Source: Pseudomonas sp. TH15 (GTDB lineage Bacteria > Pseudomonadota > Gammaproteobacteria > Pseudomonadales > Pseudomonadaceae). From it: a stretch of DNA of 64,000 nucleotides. The position numbers and the translations under genes are program-made. The notes below the pieces were generated by a model. It had not been told where the DNA came from and made no database searches. It saw nothing but the letters and a program-made list of their open reading frames with translations. This document shows, in pieces, positions 17,093 through 25,266 of this stretch; position 1 is the stretch's first letter, and each line of letters starts with the position of its first letter. The DNA is taken from contig NZ_JAEKEL010000001.1 in NCBI RefSeq assembly GCF_016651105.1, positions 2,966,001 through 3,030,000 of the forward strand. Reading direction: 5' to 3'.

Positions 17093-18160
17093 TTACTTCA
17101 TCTCTACGATGACTTCTTCCTGCCACTTCTGAGGAAGGGCCTTGGAGGTCTTCTCCCATGCGTCGGCGTCTTTGATCGGCGTTACTTTTTTGTACTGCTC
17201 GTTCGGCAGCAGCTTGGCTTTCACGTCTTCCGGCAGGGTCAGGTGCTCGGCACGGATTGGACGGGCGTTGCCGCGCGCCAGGTTGGTCTGGCCGGCGTCG
17301 CTGAAGATGTACTCGCGGGTCAGCTTGGCGGCGTTCGGGTGCTTGGCGTATTTGTTGATGATGGTGGTGTAGCCGGAGATCACCGAGCCATCGGACGGGA
17401 TCAGCACCACGTAGTCATCCGGGTTGGTCATCTTGGCCTTGTAGCTCAGGCCGTTGAAGTCCCAGACCACGCCCACTTCCACTTCACCTTTCTCCATGGT
17501 GGCGATGGTCGGGTTAGCCAGCGACAGACGACCTTGCTTGGCGATCTCGGCAAACATCAGCAATGCAGGCTGGATGTTCTTTTCGTCGCCGCCGTTGGCC
17601 AATGCTGCGGCCAGGACGCCGTTGGCGGCTTGAGCGGCGGTGCTCACGTCGCCGATGGAGACTTTGTATTTGCCGGTTTTCAGGTCAGCCCAGCTTTTCG
17701 GGGCTTCGGAACCGTGCAGCAGTTTTTTGTTCACAATGAAAGCGATGGTGCCGGTGTAGGCCAGGGCCCAGTTGCCGTCCTTGTCTTTCGCCCAGTCCGG
17801 GACTTGCGCCCAGGTGGTTGGTTTGTACGGTTGGGTCACGCCTTGTTTGACGGCGATCGGGCCGAAAGCGGCGCCCACGTCGCCGATGTCGGCACTGGCG
17901 TTGTCTTTTTCAGCGGCGAACTTGGCCACTTCCTGGGCCGAGCTCATGTCGGTGTCGATGTGTTTCAGGCCATAGGTCTTGGCCAGGTCTTCCCAGGTGC
18001 CTTTCCAGTTGGCCCAGTCATCGGGCATGCCGACGCTGTTGACGGCGCCTTCCGCTTTCGCAGCGGCTTCCAAAGTTTTCAAATCCGTATCAGCAGCCAT
18101 GGCGGCGGTGCACATGGCAATGGTCGAGCCTAACAGTGATGCCAGGAAAAGCTGTTTCAT
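17093..18160 (-). CDS. ABC importer periplasmic substrate-binding protein
   Basis: A 355-residue extracellular solute-binding protein with a signal peptide (MKQLFLASLLGSTIAMCTAA, cut near AMAAD). The fold is the type II periplasmic binding protein of the iron/polyamine/phosphonate class (YTGTIAFIVNKKLLHG, SWADLKTGKYKVSIGD). It is the first gene of the operon and has a good ribosome binding site (GGAGCTT). The ligand is not known; the phosphodiesterase and HAD phosphatase in the operon point to a phosphorus-containing ligand. Confidence 0.9.
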   Translation of the reverse strand: MKQLFLASLLGSTIAMCTAAMAADTDLKTLEAAAKAEGAVNSVGMPDDWANWKGTWEDLAKTYGLKHIDTDMSSAQEVAKFAAEKDNASADIGDVGAAFGPIAVKQGVTQPYKPTTWAQVPDWAKDKDGNWALAYTGTIAFIVNKKLLHGSEAPKSWADLKTGKYKVSIGDVSTAAQAANGVLAAALANGGDEKNIQPALLMFAEIAKQGRLSLANPTIATMEKGEVEVGVVWDFNGLSYKAKMTNPDDYVVLIPSDGSVISGYTTIINKYAKHPNAAKLTREYIFSDAGQTNLARGNARPIRAEHLTLPEDVKAKLLPNEQYKKVTPIKDADAWEKTSKALPQKWQEEVIVEMK

Positions 18161-18205
18161 CCGAAGCTCCTTTGGGCGTTTTCAACGCTGCGATTGCGGT
18201 TGTGT

Positions 18206-18217
18206 TGGTCTAGGTCA
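18206..18217. promoter_or_regulatory. palindromic operator, copy 1 (HutC/UTRA type)
   Basis: TGGTCTAGGTCA, close to the palindrome TGGTCTAGACCA bound by several GntR regulators with a UTRA domain. It lies about 46 bp before the start of the binding-protein gene. The 18161-18520 intergenic region holds no gene; a further half site (TAGACCA) is at about 18320. Confidence 0.6.
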
Positions 18218-18494
18218 GCAATACCTGAGCCAATTTAAGGGCAGTGGATGACACTTTCATGTCGGTCGTCGCCCAGCAGGACTTTTATTTGCCCGGAATT
18301 GGCGGGTGCCCGGTAAGCGTAGACCATGGGCAAAGGCCCGCTACACAAGGGACTTGGCCGATGTATTGCAGGGTTTGAAAAGAATTTAAAGATGACCGTT
18401 GGGCAGCTGTCATCTCTCAGTCATCTGCACTGCCTAGGCTTGCAGAACGTTCGATAAGCGGGTTTTGCCGCGCGGTTCTGCCCCGAAACAGTGC

Positions 18495-18506
18495 TGGTCT
18501 AGTCCA
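18495..18506. promoter_or_regulatory. palindromic operator, copy 2 (HutC/UTRA type)
   Basis: TGGTCTAGTCCA, matching copy 1 at 10 of 12 bases. It is placed 14 bp before the regulator's own ATG, where it would allow autoregulation. Confidence 0.6.
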
Positions 18507-18520
18507 GATAGGTAACGTTG

Positions 18521-19234
18521 ATGCGTGATGAGGCAACAAAAGCAGTGACAGCCATTGGCCAGGTCCTTCAGGAGCAGCTCGACCACGGCTTGCTGGCGGC
18601 TGGCAGCAAGCTGCCGGCCGAGCGCAAGCTCAGTGAGTTGTTCGGGACCACACGGATTACCGTGCGTGAGGCGTTGTTACAGTTGGAAGCGCAGGGCCAG
18701 ATTTATCGCGAGGAGCGCCGCGGCTGGTTCGTCTCGCCGCCGCGCCTGGCCTACAACTTGATGCAGCGCAGCCACTTTCACGCGATGGTCAGTGCCCAGG
18801 GGCGAGTGCCGTCCACCGAGGTGATTTCAGCGCGTTTGCAGCCGGCGTCGGCGGCGGTGTGTGCCTGGTTGCAGTTGCCGGCGTTGTCGAGCGTGATTCA
18901 GATTTGCCGTGCGCGGCGCATCGACGGGCGTCTGGTGTTGTATGTGGAGCACTATTTGAATCCACAGTTTTTCCCGGGGATTCTCGAGTTTGATTTGAAT
19001 CAGTCGATTACCGAGCTGTACGCGCGGCACTACGATTTGCACTACGGGCGGGTGCGGTTCGAGATCGTGCCGACGTCGTTGTCGGTGGATGCGGCGGCGG
19101 CGCTAAGGGTGTCGGTGGGGAGTCCGGGGTTGCGGATTGCCCGGGTCAATTATGATCAGCATGAGCGGCTGATCGACTGTGATCTGGAGTTTTGGCGCCA
19201 TGATGCGATTCATGTGGGTGTCGATGTGGTTTGA
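18521..19234 (+). CDS. GntR-family regulator with UTRA domain
   Basis: A 237-residue transcription factor of the HutC subfamily. Residues 5-75 form the winged helix-turn-helix (KLPAERKLSELFGTTRITVR, then EALLQLEAQGQI). Residues 90-235 form the UTRA effector-binding domain (ending GLRIARVNYDQHERLIDCDL). It is divergent from the ABC operon and two matching palindromes lie between them, so it most likely represses or controls this importer in response to its substrate. The ATG at 18521 is used rather than the TTG directly before it. Confidence 0.9.
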   Translation: MRDEATKAVTAIGQVLQEQLDHGLLAAGSKLPAERKLSELFGTTRITVREALLQLEAQGQIYREERRGWFVSPPRLAYNLMQRSHFHAMVSAQGRVPSTEVISARLQPASAAVCAWLQLPALSSVIQICRARRIDGRLVLYVEHYLNPQFFPGILEFDLNQSITELYARHYDLHYGRVRFEIVPTSLSVDAAAALRVSVGSPGLRIARVNYDQHERLIDCDLEFWRHDAIHVGVDVV

Positions 19235-19323
19235 GGCTTTTGCCTTGGCGGCCTGTGGGCCGACCAGGCTTTTGGGGGCTGTGTGAATATCCGTTTCTTT
19301 GGTTGCTGCGGCTGGCGGTTTCG

Positions 19324-20695
19324 GGGAGTGTCATAAATTTTGTGTTCGGGCATAACATGCTGCAGAGGTGCATGTATGCCAACCAAAAGAAACCGGCCCG
19401 TGAGGCCAAGCGTGACCTTCCGTCCATTCCAAAAGAGCTGATCGACCAGTTCCTCAGCGAGACGATGAGTGCCGAAGCGATTCAGGATGCCGCGATGGCG
19501 TTCAAAAAGGCGCTTATCGAAAGAGCCCTTGGTGCCGAGTTGGGACTTCACCTTGGCTATCCTCAGGGCGCGGAGCGCCCTGAGGATTCGAGTAACCAGC
19601 GTAACGGCAAGAGCGGCAAAACCGTGCTGACCGATGACGGCCCGTTGCGTCTGGATATTCCCAGAGACCGTGACGGCAGCTTTTCTCCGATTTTGATCCC
19701 CAAACACGAGCGGCGTTTTACAGGCTTTGATGACAAGATCATTGCCATGTATGCCCGCGGCATGAGCGTTCGTGAGATTCGTGCATTTCTCTCGGAACAG
19801 TACGCAACAGATGTCTCCCATGACTTCATCAGCACCGTTACCGACGCTGTTCTGGAGGAAGTCAGTACGTGGCAACAACGGCCCCTCGAGCCCATGTACC
19901 CGGTCATTTTCTTTGATGCGCTGCGGGTTAAAATCCGTGATGAAGGCGTGGTTCGCAACAAAGCGATTTACCTGGCTCTGGGCGTACTTCCGGACGGCAC
20001 CCGCGACATTCTGGGCATCTGGATTGAGAACACAGAGGGCGCCAAGTTCTGGATGAAAGTCTTCAACGACCTTAAAACCCGAGGTGTCGAAGATGTCCTG
20101 ATTGCGGTAACGGATGGTCTCAAAGGCATGCCTGAAGCCTTGAGTGCAGTGTTTCCTCAGACAGCGTTGCAGACATGCATCGTTCACCTGATCCGCAACA
20201 GCCTTGATTACGCGGCATGGGACAAGCGTCGCGAACTGGCCAAGGCCCTGAAACCGATTTATCAAGCACTCAACGCCGAAGTCGCCGAGCAAGCTCTGGA
20301 TGCCTTCGAATCGGGGCCTTGGGGCAAGCAATATCCAACGGTGGTTGCAGCCTGGCGACGCGCTTGGGATCGAGTTATCCCGTTCTTTGTGTTCCCGCCA
20401 GCCATACGAAAGGTGATCTACACCACCAATGCCATCGAGAGTATCAACTCGCAGCTGCGCAAGATCATCAAGACAAGAGGTCACTTTCCAACCGACGAAG
20501 CCGCGACGAAACTGATCTGGCTGGCACTGCAAAACATCACCGCCAACTGGGGAAGCGCCGCCCATGACTGGAAAAACGCTATGAATCAATTTGCGGTTTT
20601 GTACGGGGACCGATTCATCAGGTCTAACTGGTGAAATGAAGGCCTGCCTGACGGCAGGCCATTAACGGCCCGCACACAAAAAATCTGACACTCTC
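19324..20695 (+). mobile_element. IS256-family insertion sequence, intact
   Basis: A 1372-bp element. The terminal inverted repeats align as GGGAGTGTCA at the left end and GAGAGTGTCA (complement) at the right end, with further matching inward (TTTTGTGT, CGGGC). The 8-bp direct repeat CGGTTTCG flanks it at 19316-19323 and 20696-20703, a fresh-looking target duplication of the length typical for IS256. A GC palindrome (20641-20660) after the transposase gene may act as its terminator. Confidence 0.9.
19372..20634 (+). CDS. IS256-family transposase
   Basis: A 420-residue Mutator-type DDE transposase, complete and uninterrupted. The first Asp is in VIFFDALRVKIRDEG, the second in VTDGLKGMPEAL with the following cluster QTCIVHLIRNSL, and the Glu in TTNAIESINSQLRK, all standard for IS256. 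The usual start lies at ATG 19372 (MYANQKKP), inside the left inverted-repeat boundary; longer versions would begin outside the element. It appears able to move itself. Confidence 0.93.
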   Translation: MYANQKKPAREAKRDLPSIPKELIDQFLSETMSAEAIQDAAMAFKKALIERALGAELGLHLGYPQGAERPEDSSNQRNGKSGKTVLTDDGPLRLDIPRDRDGSFSPILIPKHERRFTGFDDKIIAMYARGMSVREIRAFLSEQYATDVSHDFISTVTDAVLEEVSTWQQRPLEPMYPVIFFDALRVKIRDEGVVRNKAIYLALGVLPDGTRDILGIWIENTEGAKFWMKVFNDLKTRGVEDVLIAVTDGLKGMPEALSAVFPQTALQTCIVHLIRNSLDYAAWDKRRELAKALKPIYQALNAEVAEQALDAFESGPWGKQYPTVVAAWRRAWDRVIPFFVFPPAIRKVIYTTNAIESINSQLRKIIKTRGHFPTDEAATKLIWLALQNITANWGSAAHDWKNAMNQFAVLYGDRFIRSNW

Positions 20696-21020
20696 CGGTT
20701 TCGCTTTTACAGCGAGTCACTTTTGCAGACGCCCAAAAGTAACCAAAACGCTGGGCCCCGGCGTTCGGCCCGCTCGCTGGGGCTCGGGGTTCCTTCGTTA
20801 CGGGATCTATCCGGGGGCATCGCCTACGGTTTGCTTCGCTGCACCTCCTCTCGATGTGTTCGACTTCGTCGAACGGTCGCTGCGCTCCCACCCCCGGATA
20901 AATCCCTCCACTCAGCCTGCCGAAGGGGCCAGCACGGCAAGGTCAAAAGCGGTACTCGAGCTTGCGCTCATTGTGTTGAGTGGTGAGGAGCAGAGGCGTT
21001 GCGGGTTCTGCTTTTGCTCT
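20696..21020. repeat. GC-rich repetitive intergenic sequence interrupted by the IS
   Basis: No convincing gene. The sequence, together with 19235-19323 left of the IS, resembles a long recurrent intergenic element of pseudomonads (GAGTCACTTTTGCAGACGCC, then AAAAGTAACCAAAACGCTGG). It contains short palindromes such as TTCGACTTCGTCGAA. The IS sits inside it. Assignment as a multicopy repeat is from memory of the genus; no second copy lies in this window. Confidence 0.5.
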
Positions 21021-21022
21021 TC

Positions 21023-21260
21023 GTGGGAGCAGAGCTTGCTCGCGAGGCGGCCTGACAGCCGACCAATTTCTGGCAGGCTGCACATGGTCCAAATGTGGGA
21101 GCGAGCCTGCTCGCGATGGCAACCTGACAGCCGACCAATTTCTGGCAGGCTGCACATGGTCCAAATGTGGGAGCGAGCCTGCTCGCGAAGGCGCCCGAAC
21201 AGCCGACCAATCTCTGGCAGGCTGCACATGGTCTAGATGTAGGAGCGAGCCTGCTCGCGA
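21023..21260. repeat. 72-bp tandem array of REP sequences
   Basis: Four REP copies in the same orientation start at 21023, 21095, 21167 and 21239, exactly 72 bp apart. The spacers are nearly identical and contain CAGCCGACCAATTTCTGGCA and GGCTGCACATGGTC. The third spacer differs at several bases and the fourth REP begins GTAGGAG instead of GTGGGAG. Confidence 0.92.
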
Positions 21261-21292
21261 AAGCGCCCCCACAATCGCCCTAATCCCTGTCC

Positions 21293-22627
21293 TTATTTGC
21301 CTACCCCCGCATTGGCATACAAATAATCGGTCGCCAACGAGGCGAGTGTCCTCACGCCCACCACCAGTGCCGATTCATCCACGAAGAAACCTGGGTTGTG
21401 ATTCGGCGCCGCTTTGCTCATGTCCTGATCCCGTGGCGTCACCCCGAGAAATACAAACAATCCCGGCACTTCCTTGGCATAGAAAGAAAAGTCTTCTGCG
21501 CCGCCCACCAGCGGGGCATTCACCACGTCGTCCTTGGCCGCCCACTTCAACGTCGGTAGCATTTTTTCGGTGAGTGCCGGGTTGTTAATCGTCGGGTCGT
21601 ATTTTTCGATGATGGTGACGTCCGCTTTCGCACCACCGCTTTCTGCGATTTTTTCGATGGTCTGGCGTACGTCGGCGTGCAGTTTCTGGCGGATGCCGTA
21701 GTCGTAGGAGCGGATCGTTCCGCTCATGTCGACCGATTCGGGAATGATGTTGTAACGCGTCCCGCCATTGATCGTGCCGATGCTGACCACCGATGGATAA
21801 GACGAGATGTCGGTGCGGCGGCTGACTACGGTTTGCAGGCCGACGATGGTTTGGGCGCCGACGGTGATCGGGTCGATGCCGTCCCAGGGGCGGCCGGCGT
21901 GGGTTTGTTTGCCGAGGATTTTGATGCGCAGGTCGTCGGAGCTGGCCAGGGTCGGGCCGGGGCGGTAGGCGATTTGGCCGGCGGGGACGCCGGCCCAGAC
22001 GTGCAGGCCGAAGACGGCGTCGGGTCTGGGTGATTTCATCACGCCTTCCTCGACCATCATTTTCGCGCCCCAGGTGTTTTTGCCGTCGGGGATGAAGTCG
22101 CTCGGGCCCTCTTCGGCAGGCTGGAAGTAGAACACCACGGTGCCGGGCAGGGTGTCGCGCATGCCGGTGAGAATTTTTGCCGTGCTCAGCAGGATGGCGG
22201 TGTGGGCGTCGTGGCCGCAGGCGTGCATGACGTCGACTTCTTTGTCGAGGTAGGTGCCTTTGGCTTTCGAGGCGAAGGGCAGGTTGGAGACTTCTTTGAC
22301 CGGCAGCGCGTCCATGTCGGCGCGCAGGGCTACGGTCGGGCCGGGCAGGGCGCCTTTGAGGATGGCAACGACGCCGGTGCGGGCGACGCCGGTTTTGACT
22401 TCCAGGCCCATGGCTTTCAGTTGTTTGGCGACTAACTCGGACGTGCGCTTTTCGTTGTTGCCGAGCTCGGGGTGGGCATGGATGTCGCGGCGGGTTTCCA
22501 GCAATTCGGGTTCGAGCTTTTGCGCTTGTTCGGCAATTTGCGTACGGGTGCTGTCCATTGTCGCCGCGCCGGCGTGGCCGGCGAAAAGGGTGAGTAGTAC
22601 GGCTTGGGCAATGCGCGTCAGTAGCAT
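21293..22627 (-). CDS. exported M20D-family amidohydrolase/peptidase
   Basis: A 444-residue zinc hydrolase of the amidohydrolase branch (hippurate hydrolase, N-acyl amino acid deacylase type). A signal peptide is present (LLTRIAQAVLLTLFAGHAGA), so it acts in the periplasm. Metal ligands are visible in RADMDALPV, MHACGHDAH, FQPAEEGP and HAGRPWDGIDP; a late His is in NHNPGFFVDE. A dimerisation domain interrupts the catalytic one. It is a single gene between the REP array and the channel gene. The precise amide substrate is not predictable. Confidence 0.88.
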   Translation of the reverse strand: MLLTRIAQAVLLTLFAGHAGAATMDSTRTQIAEQAQKLEPELLETRRDIHAHPELGNNEKRTSELVAKQLKAMGLEVKTGVARTGVVAILKGALPGPTVALRADMDALPVKEVSNLPFASKAKGTYLDKEVDVMHACGHDAHTAILLSTAKILTGMRDTLPGTVVFYFQPAEEGPSDFIPDGKNTWGAKMMVEEGVMKSPRPDAVFGLHVWAGVPAGQIAYRPGPTLASSDDLRIKILGKQTHAGRPWDGIDPITVGAQTIVGLQTVVSRRTDISSYPSVVSIGTINGGTRYNIIPESVDMSGTIRSYDYGIRQKLHADVRQTIEKIAESGGAKADVTIIEKYDPTINNPALTEKMLPTLKWAAKDDVVNAPLVGGAEDFSFYAKEVPGLFVFLGVTPRDQDMSKAAPNHNPGFFVDESALVVGVRTLASLATDYLYANAGVGK

Positions 22628-22696
22628 CGGGCTCTCCTTGATTATTGTTGTTAGGGCTTCTCTGCCTGTGACTGCAACCGCGCGCGCGCGTGCGTG

Positions 22697-24853
22697 CTAT
22701 TCCTTCGGCTGGCCGCCACCGGCAGTGATCACTTGTACGCTCATGCGCGGTGTTGCCAGATCCAGTCCAGCCTCATCCAGATGGCGCTTGAGCGACAGGT
22801 TGAACGCTCGGGAAACTTCCCATTGTTTGATCGGCGCGGTCTTGAACCGAGCCCGCAGAATCGCGCTGCCGGACTCGAAACTTTCCACGCCCTGAATCTC
22901 CAGTGGCGACCAGATATTGCGCCGCTGCAGCGGATCGGTGCGCATCTTCTGGCCGACATCGCGCATCAGTTTGATCGCGTCGTCGATTTCCATGTTGTAG
23001 GGCACCGCCACCCGGAAGATCGCGTAGCCGAATTCCCGGGAGTAGTTCTTGATGCTTTTGATTTCGCTGAACGGGATCGTGTGCACGATGCCGTCGATGT
23101 CCCGCAGACGCACGGTACGGATGGTCAGGCCTTCGACGGTGCCGAGGTGGCCGCCGACATCCACGTAGTCGTCGATGGCCAGCGAGTCTTCAATGATGAT
23201 GAACAGCCCGGTGATCAAGTCCGCGACCAGCGATTGCGCACCAAAACCAATCGCCAGGCCGATCACACCGGCACCGGCCAGCAGTGGCGTGACGTTCATG
23301 CCCATGTTCGCCAGCGCGACGATCAGCGCAATGATGAAGATCGCCACGAACAGCACGTTGCGGATCAGCGGCATCATGGTCTGCGCCCGGGCATTGGCCA
23401 GGCCTTTGCGCGAGCGGGTGAGGGCGTGATGCACCGCGGTGTCGCTGAGGATCCAGATCAGCCAGGCGAAAATCAGCGTAAAGGCGAGGCTGAACAGTTT
23501 GACGCTGACGTCATGGCCTTCGCCTTCGGTGAAGGCAATCAGTGACATGCCCCAGACCCGCAGGCCGAGTTCGATAAACACCAGCCACACAAACAGATGG
23601 GCGAGGGTGTAGCAGAAGCTTTTCAGTCGCTCGGAATACAGTGCGTGACGCTTGATGGTCCGTTGCGGTTTGAGCGAGTGCCGGCGTACCAGCCCGTTGA
23701 TGACCATGCACAACACCAGCAGCACGGTGCAGATCAGCGACTGGCGCAACGCGGTGCTGGTGTCGCCCGCCGAAATGAACGTGGCAAACAGCGAAATGCA
23801 CACCAGCACCAGCGCCGGCACATACCAGAAGGTGCCGAGGATATCGATGGTGTCGCTCAGGGCGCGGCGGGTCAGGCGGCGGGACAGTGGCTGGTTGCGG
23901 ATCAGGTGAGCGATGGGCCGGCGGAAGCGCAGGATGAACAGTCCGGTGGACAGCGCCGCCAGTACGTTGGCGATGGTGGCGGCAGTGTGTGCCAGGTGCA
24001 CACCAAGACTGGCGACCAGGCGCGGGTCGTTCAGGGCTTCGCCAAACGCGGCGAAACTGCCGATCAGCCACAACGGCCGGAAAGCCTGATGACGCAGGAT
24101 GTACAAGGCGCGATGGCGGTGCGGGCCGTCGAGCACGGAGAAGGCAATCACGCAGATCGCCGAAAAACAGGTGCCGACCACCAACGCGTACGCCAGCACC
24201 ATCGCCAGGCTTTTGCCCAATGACGAAGGCAGTGCGTAAGTCATATAAACCGTCATCACCAAGGCAATCAGCCACGGCCCGAGTTTGCGCAAGGCAAAGC
24301 GCAACATGTCGAGGGCCTTGGGGTGTTGCGGCAGTTCTTCGGTCAGGCCGAAGCGCATGCGCACCCGATGGCCAAGCCAGATCAGGGCGGCGGCCAGCAG
24401 GCTCCAGACCATCAGGATCATGGCGAAGGCAAAGATGATCGGCAGCCACTCATTGGCCGGCATCATCAGGGCCGACAGTTCATCCTTGGCCAGACCGAAC
24501 TCTTCAGACCAGCGGGTGAGTGGGCTGTCGGCACCGGAAAATTGCTTTTCGAAACTGCTCAGGGTACCGCCGATCAGTCCGAGAACACCGACCTCGGTGG
24601 CCGGCTGGGCCTGTTTGGTGACGTCGCGCAGTTTCTTCAGGTCTGCCAGCAGTTTGGTCCGCTGCTGATCGTTTTCCAGGGACTTGATTACTTCGTCCAG
24701 GGATTGCCCCAGCGGTTCCTGGGCTTCGGGCTGGGTTTTCGCCGAGTTGCTGAGCAGCCCCGGCAAACTGACCGCTTGGGCAGGCGCCATCGGCAGCAGC
24801 GTCATCAGGCAGATTAGGAGGAAACACGGAAGGGCGAAAAGACGAGCGAACAC
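22697..24853 (-). CDS. large MscS-family mechanosensitive channel
   Basis: A 718-residue inner-membrane channel of the MscS superfamily that releases solutes on osmotic downshock. It has an N-terminal signal peptide (start GTG at 24853; FLLICLMTLLPMAPAQA), a helical periplasmic part with Gln-rich charged stretches (residues 35-130), about eight extra membrane helices and then the MscS core near residues 500-700. The pore helix region reads GAGVIGLAIGFGAQSLVADL, followed by the beta domain (DDYVDVGGHLGTVEGLTIRT). The extra N-terminal part resembles the YbiO/MscM type. Confidence 0.9.
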   Translation of the reverse strand: MFARLFALPCFLLICLMTLLPMAPAQAVSLPGLLSNSAKTQPEAQEPLGQSLDEVIKSLENDQQRTKLLADLKKLRDVTKQAQPATEVGVLGLIGGTLSSFEKQFSGADSPLTRWSEEFGLAKDELSALMMPANEWLPIIFAFAMILMVWSLLAAALIWLGHRVRMRFGLTEELPQHPKALDMLRFALRKLGPWLIALVMTVYMTYALPSSLGKSLAMVLAYALVVGTCFSAICVIAFSVLDGPHRHRALYILRHQAFRPLWLIGSFAAFGEALNDPRLVASLGVHLAHTAATIANVLAALSTGLFILRFRRPIAHLIRNQPLSRRLTRRALSDTIDILGTFWYVPALVLVCISLFATFISAGDTSTALRQSLICTVLLVLCMVINGLVRRHSLKPQRTIKRHALYSERLKSFCYTLAHLFVWLVFIELGLRVWGMSLIAFTEGEGHDVSVKLFSLAFTLIFAWLIWILSDTAVHHALTRSRKGLANARAQTMMPLIRNVLFVAIFIIALIVALANMGMNVTPLLAGAGVIGLAIGFGAQSLVADLITGLFIIIEDSLAIDDYVDVGGHLGTVEGLTIRTVRLRDIDGIVHTIPFSEIKSIKNYSREFGYAIFRVAVPYNMEIDDAIKLMRDVGQKMRTDPLQRRNIWSPLEIQGVESFESGSAILRARFKTAPIKQWEVSRAFNLSLKRHLDEAGLDLATPRMSVQVITAGGGQPKE

Positions 24854-24931
24854 TAGGCGGTCAACCTTAGGAAGAGCGGATCGGCCGAGTGTACGAGCCC
24901 GTCAAAATCAATGCGAGCCAGGCGCACGGAT

Positions 24932-25108
24932 TTATTCGTTGAGCTTGGCGAGGATCTTGTAGACCACGGTGGCGAGGATCACCAGCATGCCGACCCACAT
25001 GGCGAAGACGCCGGCGTTCTTGTCACGAAAGTTAAAGCCGATTGCCAGCATGATCATCCCGGCGAGAATGGGGATGAGCATGGCGTGGAACGAAGACATC
25101 GAAATCAT
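24932..25108 (-). CDS. small two-helix membrane protein
   Basis: A 58-residue protein starting at ATG 25108 (MISMSSFHAMLIPILAGMI) and ending at 24932. Two hydrophobic helices (about residues 8-25 and 33-52) are joined by a short charged loop (NFRDKNAG). Upstream on its strand is a modest ribosome binding site (AAGGCAG). The frame and hydrophobic pattern look selected. It sits between the MscS gene and apeB. Function is unknown. Confidence 0.65.
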   Translation of the reverse strand: MISMSSFHAMLIPILAGMIMLAIGFNFRDKNAGVFAMWVGMLVILATVVYKILAKLNE

Positions 25109-25160
25109 GGGTGACTGCCTTGTCGTGGGGGATATTTAAAGTTTAGGTCGATTTCGAATC

Positions 25161-25261
25161 GTAGGAGCTGCCGAAGGCTGCGATCTTTTGATTTTGCTTT
25201 TTAAAGGCAAGATCAAAGGATCGCAGCCTCGTTTCCCTCGACAGCTCCTACCAGCTCCTAC
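25161..25261. repeat. REP inverted pair (GTAGGAGCTGCC type)
   Basis: Second REP class: GTAGGAGCTGCCGAAGGCTG, then GCGATCTTTTGAT, with a mirrored copy ending at 25261 and an additional partial copy of its end (CAGCTCCTAC twice). Confidence 0.85.
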
Positions 25262-25266
25262 AGGGG

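Noticed and set aside
18206-18506. Control by a true DasR/N-acetylglucosamine regulator
   Set aside because: The palindromes look alike, but no amino-sugar genes are nearby; site similarity within the HutC subfamily is enough to explain it.
19210-20589. A long minus-strand frame opposite the transposase
   Set aside because: Shadow of the IS256 transposase, which has all catalytic motifs on the plus strand.
21023-21260. CRISPR-like array
   Set aside because: The period is 72 bp and the spacers are near-identical to each other, so this is a tandem REP array and there are no cas genes.
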